Translations under genes and position numbers: made by a program | From: Saprospiraceae bacterium | Lineage (GTDB): Bacteria > Bacteroidota > Bacteroidia > Chitinophagales > Saprospiraceae | DNA: 64,000 bases | Assembly (NCBI GenBank): GCA_016713025.1 | Contig: JADJPZ010000004.1 | Location: 1,922,001 to 1,986,000 of the forward strand | Reading direction: 5' to 3' | Shown: positions 27,247 through 36,838 of the stretch, piece by piece | How the letters are laid out: each line of letters starts with the position of its first letter | Numbering within the stretch: position 1 is the first letter of the stretch | Notes under the pieces: generated by a model | Databases searched by the model: none | Told to the model about the DNA's origin: nothing | The model's input: the letters and a program-made list of their open reading frames with translations, nothing else

Positions 27247-27757
27247 ACCCTTTTATGTTTCTTTTTAACAATTGTTCTTTGAGTGTCTTGCGTGCTCTGT
27301 GGAGGCTAACCTTCACAAAATCAAGCGTGGTCTCCGTCATTTCAGCAATCTCATGATAGGTGTATCCTTCCACATCTCTGAGATGGACGATTTCCCTTTG
27401 TTTTTCAGGCAATTGATTGACCAGATTCATGATATTTCCAAAACGCTCTTCTATTTCAATTTTGCGATCCTGTGTCATATCGTCATCTCGCAGATGCTGA
27501 TAATCAGAAATATCATTAGTCTTTACTTTTTTATTTCTGGTTTTATCTATGGCCAGATTTCTGGTTACAGTCATACACCAAGCTTCTTTATTGTCTATGG
27601 CATTGTATTGCTCCATCCTGTTCCATATTTTTATCATCAATTCCTGCATGATATCTTCAGCATCAAATGTATTACCCACAATGTTTAAAGCAAATCGATA
27701 CAATTTATCTTTAAATGGCAAATTAAGGGCATTCATTTTATTTTCGTTCATTGACAT
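27236..27757 (-). CDS. ECF-type RNA polymerase sigma-70 factor
   Basis: A 173-aa ECF sigma factor. Region 2 is LPFKDKLYRFALNIVGNTFD followed by AEDIMQELMIKIWNR and the -10-binding segment KEAWCMTVTRNLAIDKTR. Region 4 is QLPEKQREIVHLRDVEGYTY followed by HEIAEMTETTLDFVKVSLHR, an HTH with the usual SLHRARK end. It directs transcription of a specific regulon, and its stop overlaps the downstream membrane-protein start. The downstream DUF4252 genes are probable targets. I found no clear housekeeping promoter upstream; the signal for it is unknown. Confidence 0.9.
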   Translation of the reverse strand: MSMNENKMNALNLPFKDKLYRFALNIVGNTFDAEDIMQELMIKIWNRMEQYNAIDNKEAWCMTVTRNLAIDKTRNKKVKTNDISDYQHLRDDDMTQDRKIEIEERFGNIMNLVNQLPEKQREIVHLRDVEGYTYHEIAEMTETTLDFVKVSLHRARKTLKEQLLKRNIKGYEA

Positions 27758-27922
27758 GGGGATGACGGCTTTGTATTATAAAATGTTACAAAAATCATAA
27801 TATTTTTTGAAATTGGTTGTATTTTGCCTCCTGAAGTGTGCTAAAATACTATAAATTTTCATTTATTCGTTACATTGAATTAAAAATTTCACTTTATACA
27901 TATTAAATTAAATTATAATATG

Positions 27923-27930
27923 TATATTTG
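27923..27930 (+). promoter_or_regulatory. Probable -7 box upstream of the amidase gene
   Basis: TATATTTG matches TAnnTTTG and lies 28 nt before the ATG at 27958. No convincing -33 TTTG at 19 nt was found, so this is a partial match only. Confidence 0.4.
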
Positions 27931-27957
27931 TGGCATTGAATTCAAAAACCGATTTTT

Positions 27958-29193
27958 ATGTTACGATATTTTGTATATATCACAGCTTTCCTATTATTAC
28001 TTCCTGGTGTTCTTTCGGCTTCAAATCATGCAGTAGCCCGAGTCAAAAAAGGAGAAAATATTGAAAAACTTCTCAAAAGACATTTACTCACACCTCACCT
28101 TTGTAATATTGATGCATTCAAGAATATCAATAAATTAAAAAACCCAAATAAAATATCAGCAGGTAAAGTATATAAACTTCCTCTTAAGATAGTAGAGTAC
28201 AATGGTAAAAACATCCGTACCTCCGCAGGTATCCATGATCTGAATATTGCTAAAAAGATAGAAAAGCTCAACAGTGATCTTCTTAAAGTGGGAATTAGGG
28301 ACAAAAACTATAAAGAAAATGGAAAACTTTGGGTGCCTTTTGCTGAATACAATTGCGAACAAGACAAAGATCTTGTTGAATCTGAAGGTGCCACAAATAA
28401 AGACCTAATAGTAGCTGATAAAAAATCGGAATCAAACGCTATCATACCCACGGCAACTGAAATGAAAAGAACAGGAATAAGAGAGATTTTTGTTCCACTC
28501 ATGGGTCCTGGATATGACATTGTTCATGTAGAAGATTTAACTCTATCCGGTCAGGTATATTATATCATCAGCGGACATGGAGGTCCTGATCCCGGAGCTG
28601 TATGCACTGACTGTCCTTCCAAAATGTGTGAAGATGAGTATGCTTATGATGTAGCGTTAAGGCTGGCAAGAGATCTGATGCAGCACGGAGCAACTGTTCA
28701 TATGATAGTGCAGGATAAAAACGATGGTATCAGAGACGAACAATACCTTGCTTGTGATAATGATGAAAAACTAATGGGCGAAGATTTGATACCGTTATCA
28801 CAAAAGAGAAGACTTCAGGACAGAGTAGATGAAGTCAATCATCTTTATAAAAAATACAAGAAAAATGGAGTAAAAGTGCAGAAAGCAATAGAAATACATG
28901 TGGACTCAAGAAGCAAAGGAACAAGGCAAGATGTTTTTTTCTACTATAATAAAAATAATCCGGGAAGTAAAAAAATGGCAGAAAATACTCAGGACGTATT
29001 CGCTTCAAAATATGACCAACATCAAAAAGACAGAGGATATAAAGGATTTGTTGAGGATAGAGGTATATACATGGTCAGAAACCTGAAACCGGATTTGTTG
29101 TTTGTTGAATTGGCCAATATCCGCAATACTTCTGATCAAAAAAGACTCATCATCAACACCAATAGACAAGCTTTGGCCAATTGGCTTTTTTGA
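27958..29193 (+). CDS. Exported N-acetylmuramoyl-L-alanine amidase (Amidase_3)
   Basis: A 411-aa peptidoglycan amidase that cuts the bond between MurNAc and L-Ala. A signal peptide (YITAFLLLLPGVLSA) is followed by an N-terminal module with LysM-like spacing (ARVKKGENIEKLLKRHLLTP ... ISAGKVYKLPL). The catalytic Amidase_3 domain occupies about residues 195-411: ISGHGGPDPGA (first Zn His), CEDEYAYDVALRLARDL (Glu), AIEIHVDSR (second His) and LLFVELANIRN (catalytic Glu). All four key residues are present. An insertion with CTDCPSKMC between the first His and Glu contributes an extra Cys cluster. It probably serves cell separation or wall remodelling. Confidence 0.85.
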   Translation: MLRYFVYITAFLLLLPGVLSASNHAVARVKKGENIEKLLKRHLLTPHLCNIDAFKNINKLKNPNKISAGKVYKLPLKIVEYNGKNIRTSAGIHDLNIAKKIEKLNSDLLKVGIRDKNYKENGKLWVPFAEYNCEQDKDLVESEGATNKDLIVADKKSESNAIIPTATEMKRTGIREIFVPLMGPGYDIVHVEDLTLSGQVYYIISGHGGPDPGAVCTDCPSKMCEDEYAYDVALRLARDLMQHGATVHMIVQDKNDGIRDEQYLACDNDEKLMGEDLIPLSQKRRLQDRVDEVNHLYKKYKKNGVKVQKAIEIHVDSRSKGTRQDVFFYYNKNNPGSKKMAENTQDVFASKYDQHQKDRGYKGFVEDRGIYMVRNLKPDLLFVELANIRNTSDQKRLIINTNRQALANWLF

Positions 29194-29266
29194 AGGAGTC
29201 AGAAAGCCTGTGAATGATTAAATAGGGCTTTGATCATTTGATATTTCCGACTACGTACTGGGAATC

Positions 29267-30355
29267 TTACGTACATCTTTTCAAACTCTCATTCAGGGCT
29301 TTTATATCTTCTTCAGTATGTAGAGCACTGATGACTATGCGCGTGATGGGTGGTGCCTCCGGATCGGGATATGCAAAACTGGAGATCAAAATCTTTTCAT
29401 CCATTAGTTTGGGATACAGTTCATTCCTTGTTGTATAAAATACAGGATAATAGCTGATGTATCTGAATTGATTCAGGATGCCACTATTGTATTCCATAAA
29501 AAAGCCGATATTAAGCATCAACCACTGGTGTGCCTGATCGTACATTGACTTAGTATGTAAAAAAGCATAAAGATATGCCGGTACAATCGGAGTAGCGCCT
29601 GAAAACAATGGCATTGATTTGATGGCCCGGATCGTGGTGTTGTCAGAAAAAATGATACCTCCCGGTATACCTGACGCTTTTGCCATAGAAGAGATAACTA
29701 TCAATTTTATATGAGCAGGAACCAATGACCTCAGAAAACTGTACGATCCTTTGCCATGAAAGGATCCGGAAAAGGCCTGTTCATATGACTTGATACCAAA
29801 TGCATGGGAATCATCAAAAACGAGAGTAATATCTTGATTATCCGACAATTCTTTTACCCAATCAAATGAGATAGGTTGGCACGTTAATGGATCGATGGTA
29901 TTGGCACAAATCAACACCTTTCCAGGAATTTCAGCAGCACGATCAGCAATACTATTGCTAAAATCGACAGAATCCAGAAAATCATAATGAATAGCGGCAT
30001 GCTCCCACAAAGCGGGATGTACACCCGGAGCATAAATCACTTTGGACCCTTCCAACATGCTCATCACCAATTGGCCCGCAAGCAATCCTGATGAAACAGT
30101 GACTGCGCCCTCAGCCTGGTTGATATAAGCAAAATAGTCTTCTGCTTCATCATAAATAGCCAGTTGCACATTATTATGACGAGAAGCGGAGTAGATCGTC
30201 CCATACTTTTCAAACCCTTCGAGCAACATAGTTTGAAATGCTGGCTGACGTCCTATGCCAAGATATGACGTGCCACTGAAATACAGGTATTTCTGCTGAT
30301 CCATCTGGATGGTTCTTCCCGGTAAAGATGATGTAAATGTTTTTTGGTTGGTCAA
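29267..30355 (-). CDS. PLP-dependent aminotransferase class I/II (KBL/AONS-like)
   Basis: A 362-aa fold-type I PLP enzyme related to alpha-oxoamine synthases (2-amino-3-ketobutyrate CoA ligase, 8-amino-7-oxononanoate synthase). The start PGRTIQMDQQKYLYFSGTSY parallels the family entry strand; the cofactor segments are VFDDSHAFGIK (the Asp that binds the pyridine N) and SSMAKASGIPGG (Schiff-base Lys in SMAKASG, where family members have TLSKALG). Residues before SRHNN are shorter than in true KBL, and GTP-like CoA contacts are not evident, so the acyl donor may differ. The initiation codon is TTG at 30355, with a stop codon right before it. The -7 element TACCTTTG lies at 30383-30390. Function beyond the family is open. 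Confidence 0.75.
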   Translation of the reverse strand: MTNQKTFTSSLPGRTIQMDQQKYLYFSGTSYLGIGRQPAFQTMLLEGFEKYGTIYSASRHNNVQLAIYDEAEDYFAYINQAEGAVTVSSGLLAGQLVMSMLEGSKVIYAPGVHPALWEHAAIHYDFLDSVDFSNSIADRAAEIPGKVLICANTIDPLTCQPISFDWVKELSDNQDITLVFDDSHAFGIKSYEQAFSGSFHGKGSYSFLRSLVPAHIKLIVISSMAKASGIPGGIIFSDNTTIRAIKSMPLFSGATPIVPAYLYAFLHTKSMYDQAHQWLMLNIGFFMEYNSGILNQFRYISYYPVFYTTRNELYPKLMDEKILISSFAYPDPEAPPITRIVISALHTEEDIKALNESLKRCT

Positions 30356-30699
30356 ACTTTATGCAATCGGATTTTAATGACTCAAAGGTAAAATAAGTTT
30401 ACATAAACAGATTTTTTGAACACATCAAACTCAGAAAATTTTAAAAATTGTTAGCAAACAGTTTGATTACCCATAAGAATAGGTGTATCATTGTTTAAAA
30501 TAATCTCCATCAATGATGAAAAAACTTGAACCACATTTGTTCTATACTTACGGCAAATTGTATTAATACAAAATATTTGAGATGACATTTTCAAGAGTTC
30601 CCAAATAATTATTTTGTTAATCCGACTTTTTTACATCACAAATTCACAATAATTGCGTTACTTTTGTAAACAGATTAATAATTTTAAAAATCTATATCA
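30356..30699. other. Divergent intergenic region with two -7 boxes and a 14-bp palindrome
   Basis: The spacer between the KBL-like gene (minus) and the peroxidase gene (plus) holds TACCTTTG on the minus strand (30383-30390), TACTTTTG on the plus strand (30659-30666) and a perfect 14-bp palindrome TTGTATTAATACAA (30558-30571). No gene is visible. The -33 boxes are weak on both sides. The palindrome could be a regulator site. Confidence 0.4.
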
Positions 30700-31881
30700 A
30701 TGACTAGACTTATTTTTATTATTTGCCTTATGGTTGGCCTGCTTTACTCTTGTGCTGATAATACCACTGTATCCGGAGAAGAGCTTAAACCAATTTTGCC
30801 TGCAGAACCATTTGCTTATGATGGACTAAGGCTCCCAAAAGGTACAAACCCTTCAGGGGCTACCAACAGAAATATAAAATTTAGCAACGGTCAACCTGTG
30901 ATGATAGATGGTCAATTTGTTTTTGAACCTGTGAGCACAATGACTATAAAACCATGGGTAGCTACACTTGGAAGAGTACTCTTTTATGATACAAAATTAT
31001 CATTGAACAACACGATTTCATGTGGAAGTTGTCACCATCAGGACAAAGGTTTCGCAGACGGACTTCAGTTTAGCACTGGTTTTGAAGGAAGAATCACAGA
31101 AAGAAATAGCATGGGGATCACCAATCCAATTGTCCAAAACAATTTGTTCTGGGATTCAAGATCAAAAACACTTCATGATTTATCACTCCAACCAGTTCAA
31201 AACCATATAGAAATGGGTATGGAAAATATAAACCGACTGATTGAAAAATTGGAAAATACAGCCTATTACAAACCGCTTTTCAATAAAGCTTTTGGCAACG
31301 AAAAAGTGACTCCGGAAAGAATATCTACAGCACTATCCCAATTTGTGGGTTCCATCACTTCCAACAGATCAAGATTTGACCAGGGATTGAATAATAACTT
31401 TGCTAATCTTTCCGAACTTGAAAGACTTGGTAATGACATCTTCCATAGTGATCGGGCAAAGTGCTCAACTTGTCATGGCGGAAATAACTTCAGTGCCTTA
31501 GATGGTCCGGGAGATCCTTATGGCGGAGGTTTTTCAGGTCAGGATCTTCGCGGGGCAACCAATATAGGTTTGGATCTGGAATATAAAGATAAAGGTTTAA
31601 ATAATGGTAAATTTAAAATTCCAAGTCTCAGAAATATAGATCTTACCAAACCCTATATGCATGATGGCAGATTCAAAACCCTCGAAGAAGTAGTAGAACA
31701 TTACAGCTCAGGTGTAAAGCAGCACAGGGATCTGGATTCAAAATTTACTGACGGAAAAGGAAATGTAAAACAACTTAATCTAACTCATCTGGAGAAAAAA
31801 GCTTTAGTTGCATTTCTTAAGACATTGACTGATTCGGAGATGATTTCAGATCCAAAATGGAGCAACCCTTTCAAACAATAG
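30700..31881 (+). CDS. Di-haem cytochrome c peroxidase (MauG/CcpA type) lipoprotein
   Basis: A 393-aa periplasmic peroxidase, reducing hydrogen peroxide with electrons from c-type cytochromes. The signal ends in a lipobox (LLYSC, Cys18). Two c-type haem motifs are present: CGSCH (Cys108-His112), followed by the QDKGFADG segment, and CSTCH (Cys255-His259). The distal region reads IPSLRNIDLTKPYMHDGRF, as in the CCP/MauG family, with the His of PYMHDGRF in the usual place. Predicted to be anchored to a membrane facing the periplasm. It is monocistronic; convergent with the M14 gene. Confidence 0.92.
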   Translation: MTRLIFIICLMVGLLYSCADNTTVSGEELKPILPAEPFAYDGLRLPKGTNPSGATNRNIKFSNGQPVMIDGQFVFEPVSTMTIKPWVATLGRVLFYDTKLSLNNTISCGSCHHQDKGFADGLQFSTGFEGRITERNSMGITNPIVQNNLFWDSRSKTLHDLSLQPVQNHIEMGMENINRLIEKLENTAYYKPLFNKAFGNEKVTPERISTALSQFVGSITSNRSRFDQGLNNNFANLSELERLGNDIFHSDRAKCSTCHGGNNFSALDGPGDPYGGGFSGQDLRGATNIGLDLEYKDKGLNNGKFKIPSLRNIDLTKPYMHDGRFKTLEEVVEHYSSGVKQHRDLDSKFTDGKGNVKQLNLTHLEKKALVAFLKTLTDSEMISDPKWSNPFKQ

Positions 31882-31920
31882 TAAGTGTATTTTAAACTTT
31901 TATCATTTGTTTCAAAGTGG

Positions 31921-31941
31921 CATGTTTAAACATACTCTAAG
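31921..31941 (-). repeat. 3'-end motif copy 2 (CTTAGAGTATGTTTAAACATG)
   Basis: On the minus strand CTTAGAGTATGTTTAAACAT lies 13 nt downstream of the M14 carboxypeptidase stop. This copy extends into the self-complementary CATGTTTAAACATA. It has the same orientation relative to its gene as the copies at 14076, 55275 and 62277. Confidence 0.45.
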
Positions 31942-31953
31942 GCATTAGAACCA

Positions 31954-33863
31954 TCAATCGAACACAATTTCCTTTTCAATATATCCGCCGCGAGTGGATA
32001 GTAATTTTAGTTTGCCTTTCACTGGTTCTTTTTTATTGACTTTCACTCTAAAAATGGCAGATTTCGATTGGCCCGGTTCCGTATATCCTGCAAAAATGGT
32101 TTTATCGTGAGTTGATGGTACTTTTATGGTCACACTTGCTTTATCAAATCCTTTGAGCAAGTCTTTTTCAAAATCGAGTACTACCCTATCCTCCTGAACG
32201 ATTTTCACCCTCTTGGCCTGATCAAGTGCAACGGGAAGTTTTCCTGTATTTGTCCAGGAAACATAGACTTCATAGATACTATCTTTTTTACTTACTTTTG
32301 TTTCTTTTAGTTCTATCTGGGGCAGATCCATTGCCATTCTGAGATTAAACAAAGATTGCTTCTTAATCCATCGTTCCAACTGCCAGGTTGGTCCGTTTTG
32401 TGAGAAAAACTTTGGATGAAAACCTCCTATTTCCACTTCACCGAGTTGGGGATGATTGAATTTTGACCATGGCTTAAATCCTTTGGAACTATTAGCTTCA
32501 TCATCCCACATGATAGCATCATAATCATCGTAATCTCCGTCACCATTGTAATCTTTCATCGCCCCATTATTCCACAATTCATCACCGTACCAAATGGCGC
32601 CATAATAAAAATACCCAAAATCCGGACCGTGGCCAAAAAGTGGTGTTGGTTTATTAGGATCACCTGTGACATTGTTGAATTTTCTGCGGGTATGATAGAC
32701 ATTATACACATCGCCTGCCCAAGGGTAGCCGGTAATGGATAACCCCAAAGAATCATAATATTCATATATCTTCCTGTCTTTGGGAAACATAGATTCTTCA
32801 GATGATGATGTGGACGGTGGTCTGAGATGCATCGGCACTCTGGTGTCCAGAGAGTTGACTACTGAAATATTGGGGTGCGAAATAAACCACAAGAAGGCAG
32901 ATTTGGTTTCAATTTCACTAAGCGGATACTCACCAGACCCAAACTGAACATAGCCCCTTTCAGTTTCGTCACCGCCAGTGTCAGGTCGCCAGTTTTCAGG
33001 ATAATTTCTATGAAGGTCCAATCCCCCGATACCGTCTTCGTTATACTTCTCATCACCATCATTATCAATCCCTCTGAATAAAGAATATAATCACCTTTAC
33101 CTTCCAATACCTGCTTCATGAGTCGGTCTCCTGAAATCCTTTTATCTATGATATAATTGGCTTTTTCTTTCTCCTTCGGCGTTATCGCTTTTTTTCTCAT
33201 CATGTGGATAATGCCATCATCGTTCAGATCTTCACTCGTATCTTCGTCCAGCAATCCATCCCTGTCCGTATCATGAGGTCTCACAGTACTTCTGTTGCTT
33301 TGTGCTGAAAACAAATACATATTGGTGCCATCCGGATTATTCTGGGGCCTGACATAGATAGTTTTGGTGTCAATCAGTTTGGTTATCTCAGTATCTTTTC
33401 CATAGTTTTCTAATATGTGTTTGGTCAGCCACAACACTGATTCTGAAGACGTCACTTCGCCACCATGCCTTCCTCCCTCAAAATAGGCTGCCGGTTTATC
33501 TGTATGTTTTCCGGTCTTTTTATTGGTTATGGTCATCTGTAAAATCGGGCGCCCTTCATACGATCTTGCTACTTCATAAAGATCAGTAATATCAGGATAC
33601 TCTTTTGCCCATTTTCTATACCAGTGATACATCACATCCGGCGTATGATAGATATCAAAAGTCAGTTTTTCTGTTGGTTTATATTCTACTTCCGGAAAAC
33701 TATCTTTTTTGAAAAAAGATGGCCCATGCCTTTCACCTTTGATAGTATAAAATTTTGTCTTGCTGTTTTGTTCCGGAAACAAAGGTGCTTTATAGTACAA
33801 AGGATCCTGAGCAAAACCGGAATAACAAAACATGACCGAGAAAAGAAATACAAGTAATTTCAT
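31954..33863 (-). pseudogene. M14 zinc carboxypeptidase, frameshifted
   Basis: A secreted M14-family metallocarboxypeptidase split in two frames. The 5' part (from 33863) has the signal peptide (LVFLFSVMFCYSGFAQ), the entry strand YEVARSYEGRPILQMTI and the zinc motif H-x-x-E in FEGGRHGGEV. It leaves frame at 33070-33072, after YSEG. The other frame continues as GIDNDGDEKYNEDGIGGLDL then HRNYPENW to 31954. Restoring one G in the run (GGG to GGGG on the coding strand) joins both into about 636 aa, with a C-terminal beta-sandwich (about residues 530-636). The segment NSLDTRVPMHLRPP sits where the third zinc His is expected but with Asp in the aligned place (tentative). Either a decayed gene or a homopolymer sequencing error. 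Confidence 0.8.
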
Positions 33864-33971
33864 TTTAATCTTAAATTTGAAAAGCTCAAATATAATGAAA
33901 AGAAGAAATATTCACTTAAGATGGCATAATAACTTAAAGCAGAACCGATCATTAGTATTATAAAATCAAAA

Positions 33972-35303
33972 TTATGTTACTAATTTCTTTAATGAACGCA
34001 ACATCTTGGCGGTCAATTGTACCTGAGTGTTCTCAATTTCTTTACTGAATATATTGACTAATGGTATGTGATTCAGTATTTTATATGTAATTCTGCTTTC
34101 GTTTAGTTCTTCGAGCTTAGAAATGCTATGTTTGAATGTGTCTGCGGACAATGTCTTGATACCGCTCAGTTTTGATTTTTTACTTTCTGATACTTTTGGA
34201 AAGTGAGATGATTTTCTTTGGTTTATATTTGATGTGGTATCCGCGGGTGAAAATCCGGCTGTTTTCCTTTTTTTTGAAATCCAAGATCTGATCTGATCAT
34301 ATACTTCCGGATGATTGACCAGTTTTTGGTGTGCCACGCCGGCAAATTCCTTATGGTTTTTTAAATTAAAATTCAGATGATGTTTATTTCGTGAATGGCC
34401 AGTTGCACTGCTTTTAAGGACCATCGCATCACCAAACCATTGACTTGCAAGGCTTTCAGGGTCTTTGCTTAAAGTTCCTGTTACCAAAAAATACTCAGCA
34501 TGATCCAGAAGGGGCACTATTGTTTTATTGTTTTTGAGTAATTGATCCGGATGATGGCCTTCCCAATCTTCATCAGTCAGATAACCATATCTTAAGTCCT
34601 TGATACCAGCACTTCGCAAGTTGATAATGTCTCCTGTCAGTTTAGTATAAGATACTGGTACTTTTTTCAGGAGATATGTGACAGCATTCCCAAATTTTTC
34701 CAGTGGTGCCCCAAGATGTGGGGTACCCATAAATATCAATTTGCTGACTTGCAAATGCCAGTCAGCGCTCTGCAAAGGTGCATAATGACAGGCACTTCTT
34801 ACCACGAGCCCACCCATACTATGTGCAATCATGACAATCTCTTTTACCCGAACAGGATATACTGCGATCAAAGATGCTATCAATTGTGAAAGTAATTTGC
34901 CATTTTCAGAAATATGTATGCCAGTATTGTATCGTATATAAAAAGGTGTGTACTTCAAATCATTCTGCAGTAAGCTTCCATAATTTATCTCATCCGATTC
35001 TTTATAATTCCAGGTGGTTTCGTTATTAATTAGTCCATGTACCAATATACAAATTTTTGGATTCAGTGGTGTATCATACTTTTCATGAAAATCCTTGTCC
35101 AATACTACGGGCTTTCCATGTCTGAAAAACTGCATGTCTATTGAAAGTCCATTTGATGTTCCACTCAAATAGTCCCCAACAATACCATTAAGAATGCTTT
35201 CGCCTACTTGTATTCCTTTACTTAATGTCACAACCACTTTAGATTTATTTTTTTGTTTGTTCTGATCTGTTTCCATAATTTCTAGTTTGATTAAACTTGA
35301 CAT
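33972..35303 (-). CDS. Alpha/beta hydrolase, PGAP1/lipase-like
   Basis: A 443-aa cytoplasmic-looking hydrolase without signal peptide. The oxyanion region is ICILVHGLINNETTWNY (HG motif) and the nucleophile elbow is IAHSMGGLVVRSACHYA (GxSxG as A-H-S-M-G-G). The acid and His are likely further along (a candidate His is in EFAGVAHQKLVNHPEVYDQI). Around residues 30-70 lies a leader with no clear fold. Similar proteins are esterases/lipases of the PGAP1 or GPI-inositol-deacylase-like group. The last 120 residues are Ser/Lys-rich and low in homology. The start overlaps the RNase HI stop by 13 nt, so the two are co-transcribed. The substrate is unknown. Confidence 0.7.
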   Translation of the reverse strand: MSSLIKLEIMETDQNKQKNKSKVVVTLSKGIQVGESILNGIVGDYLSGTSNGLSIDMQFFRHGKPVVLDKDFHEKYDTPLNPKICILVHGLINNETTWNYKESDEINYGSLLQNDLKYTPFYIRYNTGIHISENGKLLSQLIASLIAVYPVRVKEIVMIAHSMGGLVVRSACHYAPLQSADWHLQVSKLIFMGTPHLGAPLEKFGNAVTYLLKKVPVSYTKLTGDIINLRSAGIKDLRYGYLTDEDWEGHHPDQLLKNNKTIVPLLDHAEYFLVTGTLSKDPESLASQWFGDAMVLKSSATGHSRNKHHLNFNLKNHKEFAGVAHQKLVNHPEVYDQIRSWISKKRKTAGFSPADTTSNINQRKSSHFPKVSESKKSKLSGIKTLSADTFKHSISKLEELNESRITYKILNHIPLVNIFSKEIENTQVQLTAKMLRSLKKLVT

Positions 35304-35770
35304 AGCTGTTTAACAGCTTCTCTGATCAGTTTTCGGGATAATTTATCGACATCAACATTATATTTTGATGCATTTGACAGTTTCTGATGTGCTTTTATTT
35401 TTGAGTATGTAATGCAAAAGTGCTGGCTGATAAGAAAATATTCTTTAACCAAATCCTGATTAGCAATTTTATTTCCTTTAACATTTAAGTACAAGTTAGA
35501 CACAATTTTTTCCTCTCTTGACTTTAACCCAATCACGTATTGACTGTCTGAATTTATATGAATAATATCTTTTAAATCCGAGCTCTGCTGCTGAACAAAT
35601 TCAAGACTTTTAATGATGGCGGTCAATTCCATACGCTGATGTGTAGTTTTGTAGACTATCCCTGACAAAACTGTTTTTCCCTTATCAGTGAGAATTATCG
35701 CAGCCCAAGCGCCTAAACCATGTTGTGGATGGCAACTTCCATCTGTATAAATGCTGATATGAGTATTCAA
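35291..35770 (-). CDS. rnhA: Ribonuclease HI
   Basis: A 159-aa type I RNase H that degrades RNA in RNA-DNA hybrids, acting in the cytoplasm on R-loops and primers. The four acidic residues are present: Asp10 in YTDGSC, Glu48 in HQRMELTA, Asp75 in NSDSQYV and Asp142 in NVDVDKLSR. Length is normal. The initiation codon is TTG (35770) just before Asn-Thr-His; a -7-like TAACTTTG lies at 35787-35794. Its end overlaps the downstream hydrolase start. Divergent from fmt. Confidence 0.92.
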   Translation of the reverse strand: MNTHISIYTDGSCHPQHGLGAWAAIILTDKGKTVLSGIVYKTTHQRMELTAIIKSLEFVQQQSSDLKDIIHINSDSQYVIGLKSREEKIVSNLYLNVKGNKIANQDLVKEYFLISQHFCITYSKIKAHQKLSNASKYNVDVDKLSRKLIREAVKQLCQV

Positions 35771-35786
35771 TCTATCAATAATAATT

Positions 35787-35794
35787 CAAAGTTA
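35787..35794 (-). promoter_or_regulatory. -7 box for rnhA
   Basis: TAACTTTG on the minus strand fits TAnnTTTG, 17 nt before the TTG start of rnhA. No clear -33 TTTG at 19 nt; partial match. Confidence 0.35.
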
Positions 35795-35840
35795 CGCATA
35801 AAATTGAGATTCACGTTCCATAAGCCAAAAATTAAATTCC

Positions 35841-35873
35841 GTTGCTCCATCACATACCTATTCACTATCTTTG
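35841..35873 (+). promoter_or_regulatory. Probable fmt promoter
   Basis: TATCTTTG at 35866-35873 is an exact -7 box, with GTTG 21 nt upstream (35841-35844). The fmt start is 20 nt downstream of the -7 box, close to the distance seen for the other promoters in the window. Confidence 0.5.
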
Positions 35874-35893
35874 CAAAACTTTAAAAAGAGCAC

Positions 35894-36832
35894 ATGAAAA
35901 TCATTTTTATGGGTACGCCTGAGTTTGCAGTACCATCACTTGATATCCTTGTCACAAATGGTTACCAAATCGCTGCCGTTGTAACTGCACCTGACAGTAT
36001 GGGTGGACGTGGGGGCAAACAGCTCATAGAGTCTGCTGTAAAAAAATATGCCGTTGAAAAACAAATACCTGTTTTACAGCCCGAAAAACTAAAATCACCA
36101 GCATTTATTGAAGCGCTAAAGAACATTAATGCTGATATACAGATAGTGGTAGCTTTCAGAATGTTGCCCGAAATAGTGTGGAATATGCCACCTTTGGGAA
36201 CATTTAACTTACATGGTAGCCTGCTGCCAAAATACAGGGGCGCTGCGCCTATCAACCACGCCATCATCAATGGGGAAAAGGAAACCGGTGTAACGAGCTT
36301 CAAATTAAAACACGAAATAGACACAGGAGATATATTGATTCAGAGAATGATTCCTATCTCTGATGATGAAAACGCCGGCCACCTTCATGACAAAATGAAA
36401 AATATAGGCGCTGAAGTAGTGCTGGAAAGTGTAAAAATGATAGAAAATGGCCATTACACATTTATCCGTCAGAAAGATGAACTTGCTTCACATGCCCCAA
36501 AAATATTTCACGAAACATGTCGAATAAATTTTAATAGTCCCGCACGAAAGATTCACAATTTTATACGAGGTCTGAGTCCATATCCCGGAGCATGGATACG
36601 GGTAGACGATAGGGAAATGAAAATTCTGTCGGCTACTATTGTGAATAATACTGACACATCGGAAAGCGGAACGATAATAACTGATTATAAAAAGAATTTG
36701 AAAATAAAATGTGCAGATGGTTATATCCATGTACTTCAACTCAAGCCTGAAGGTAAAAAATTGATGTCCACATCAGAATATCTCAACGGATGTAAGGTAT
36801 TGTCTGAAAAAGTGGATCAAGAGTATGTTTAA
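35894..36832 (+). CDS. fmt: Methionyl-tRNA formyltransferase
   Basis: A 312-aa enzyme that formylates initiator Met-tRNA with 10-formyl-THF. The start IIFMGTPEFAVPSLDIL is the family hallmark. The formyltransferase core contains FNLHGSLLPKYRGAAPI with Asn105 and His107, and the catalytic Asp143 in EIDTGDIL. The C-terminal oligonucleotide-binding domain follows from about residue 206 (RINFNSPARKIHNFIRGLSP). Length is normal. Housekeeping gene, its own promoter upstream. Confidence 0.95.
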   Translation: MKIIFMGTPEFAVPSLDILVTNGYQIAAVVTAPDSMGGRGGKQLIESAVKKYAVEKQIPVLQPEKLKSPAFIEALKNINADIQIVVAFRMLPEIVWNMPPLGTFNLHGSLLPKYRGAAPINHAIINGEKETGVTSFKLKHEIDTGDILIQRMIPISDDENAGHLHDKMKNIGAEVVLESVKMIENGHYTFIRQKDELASHAPKIFHETCRINFNSPARKIHNFIRGLSPYPGAWIRVDDREMKILSATIVNNTDTSESGTIITDYKKNLKIKCADGYIHVLQLKPEGKKLMSTSEYLNGCKVLSEKVDQEYV

Positions 36833-36838
36833 ATCAGG

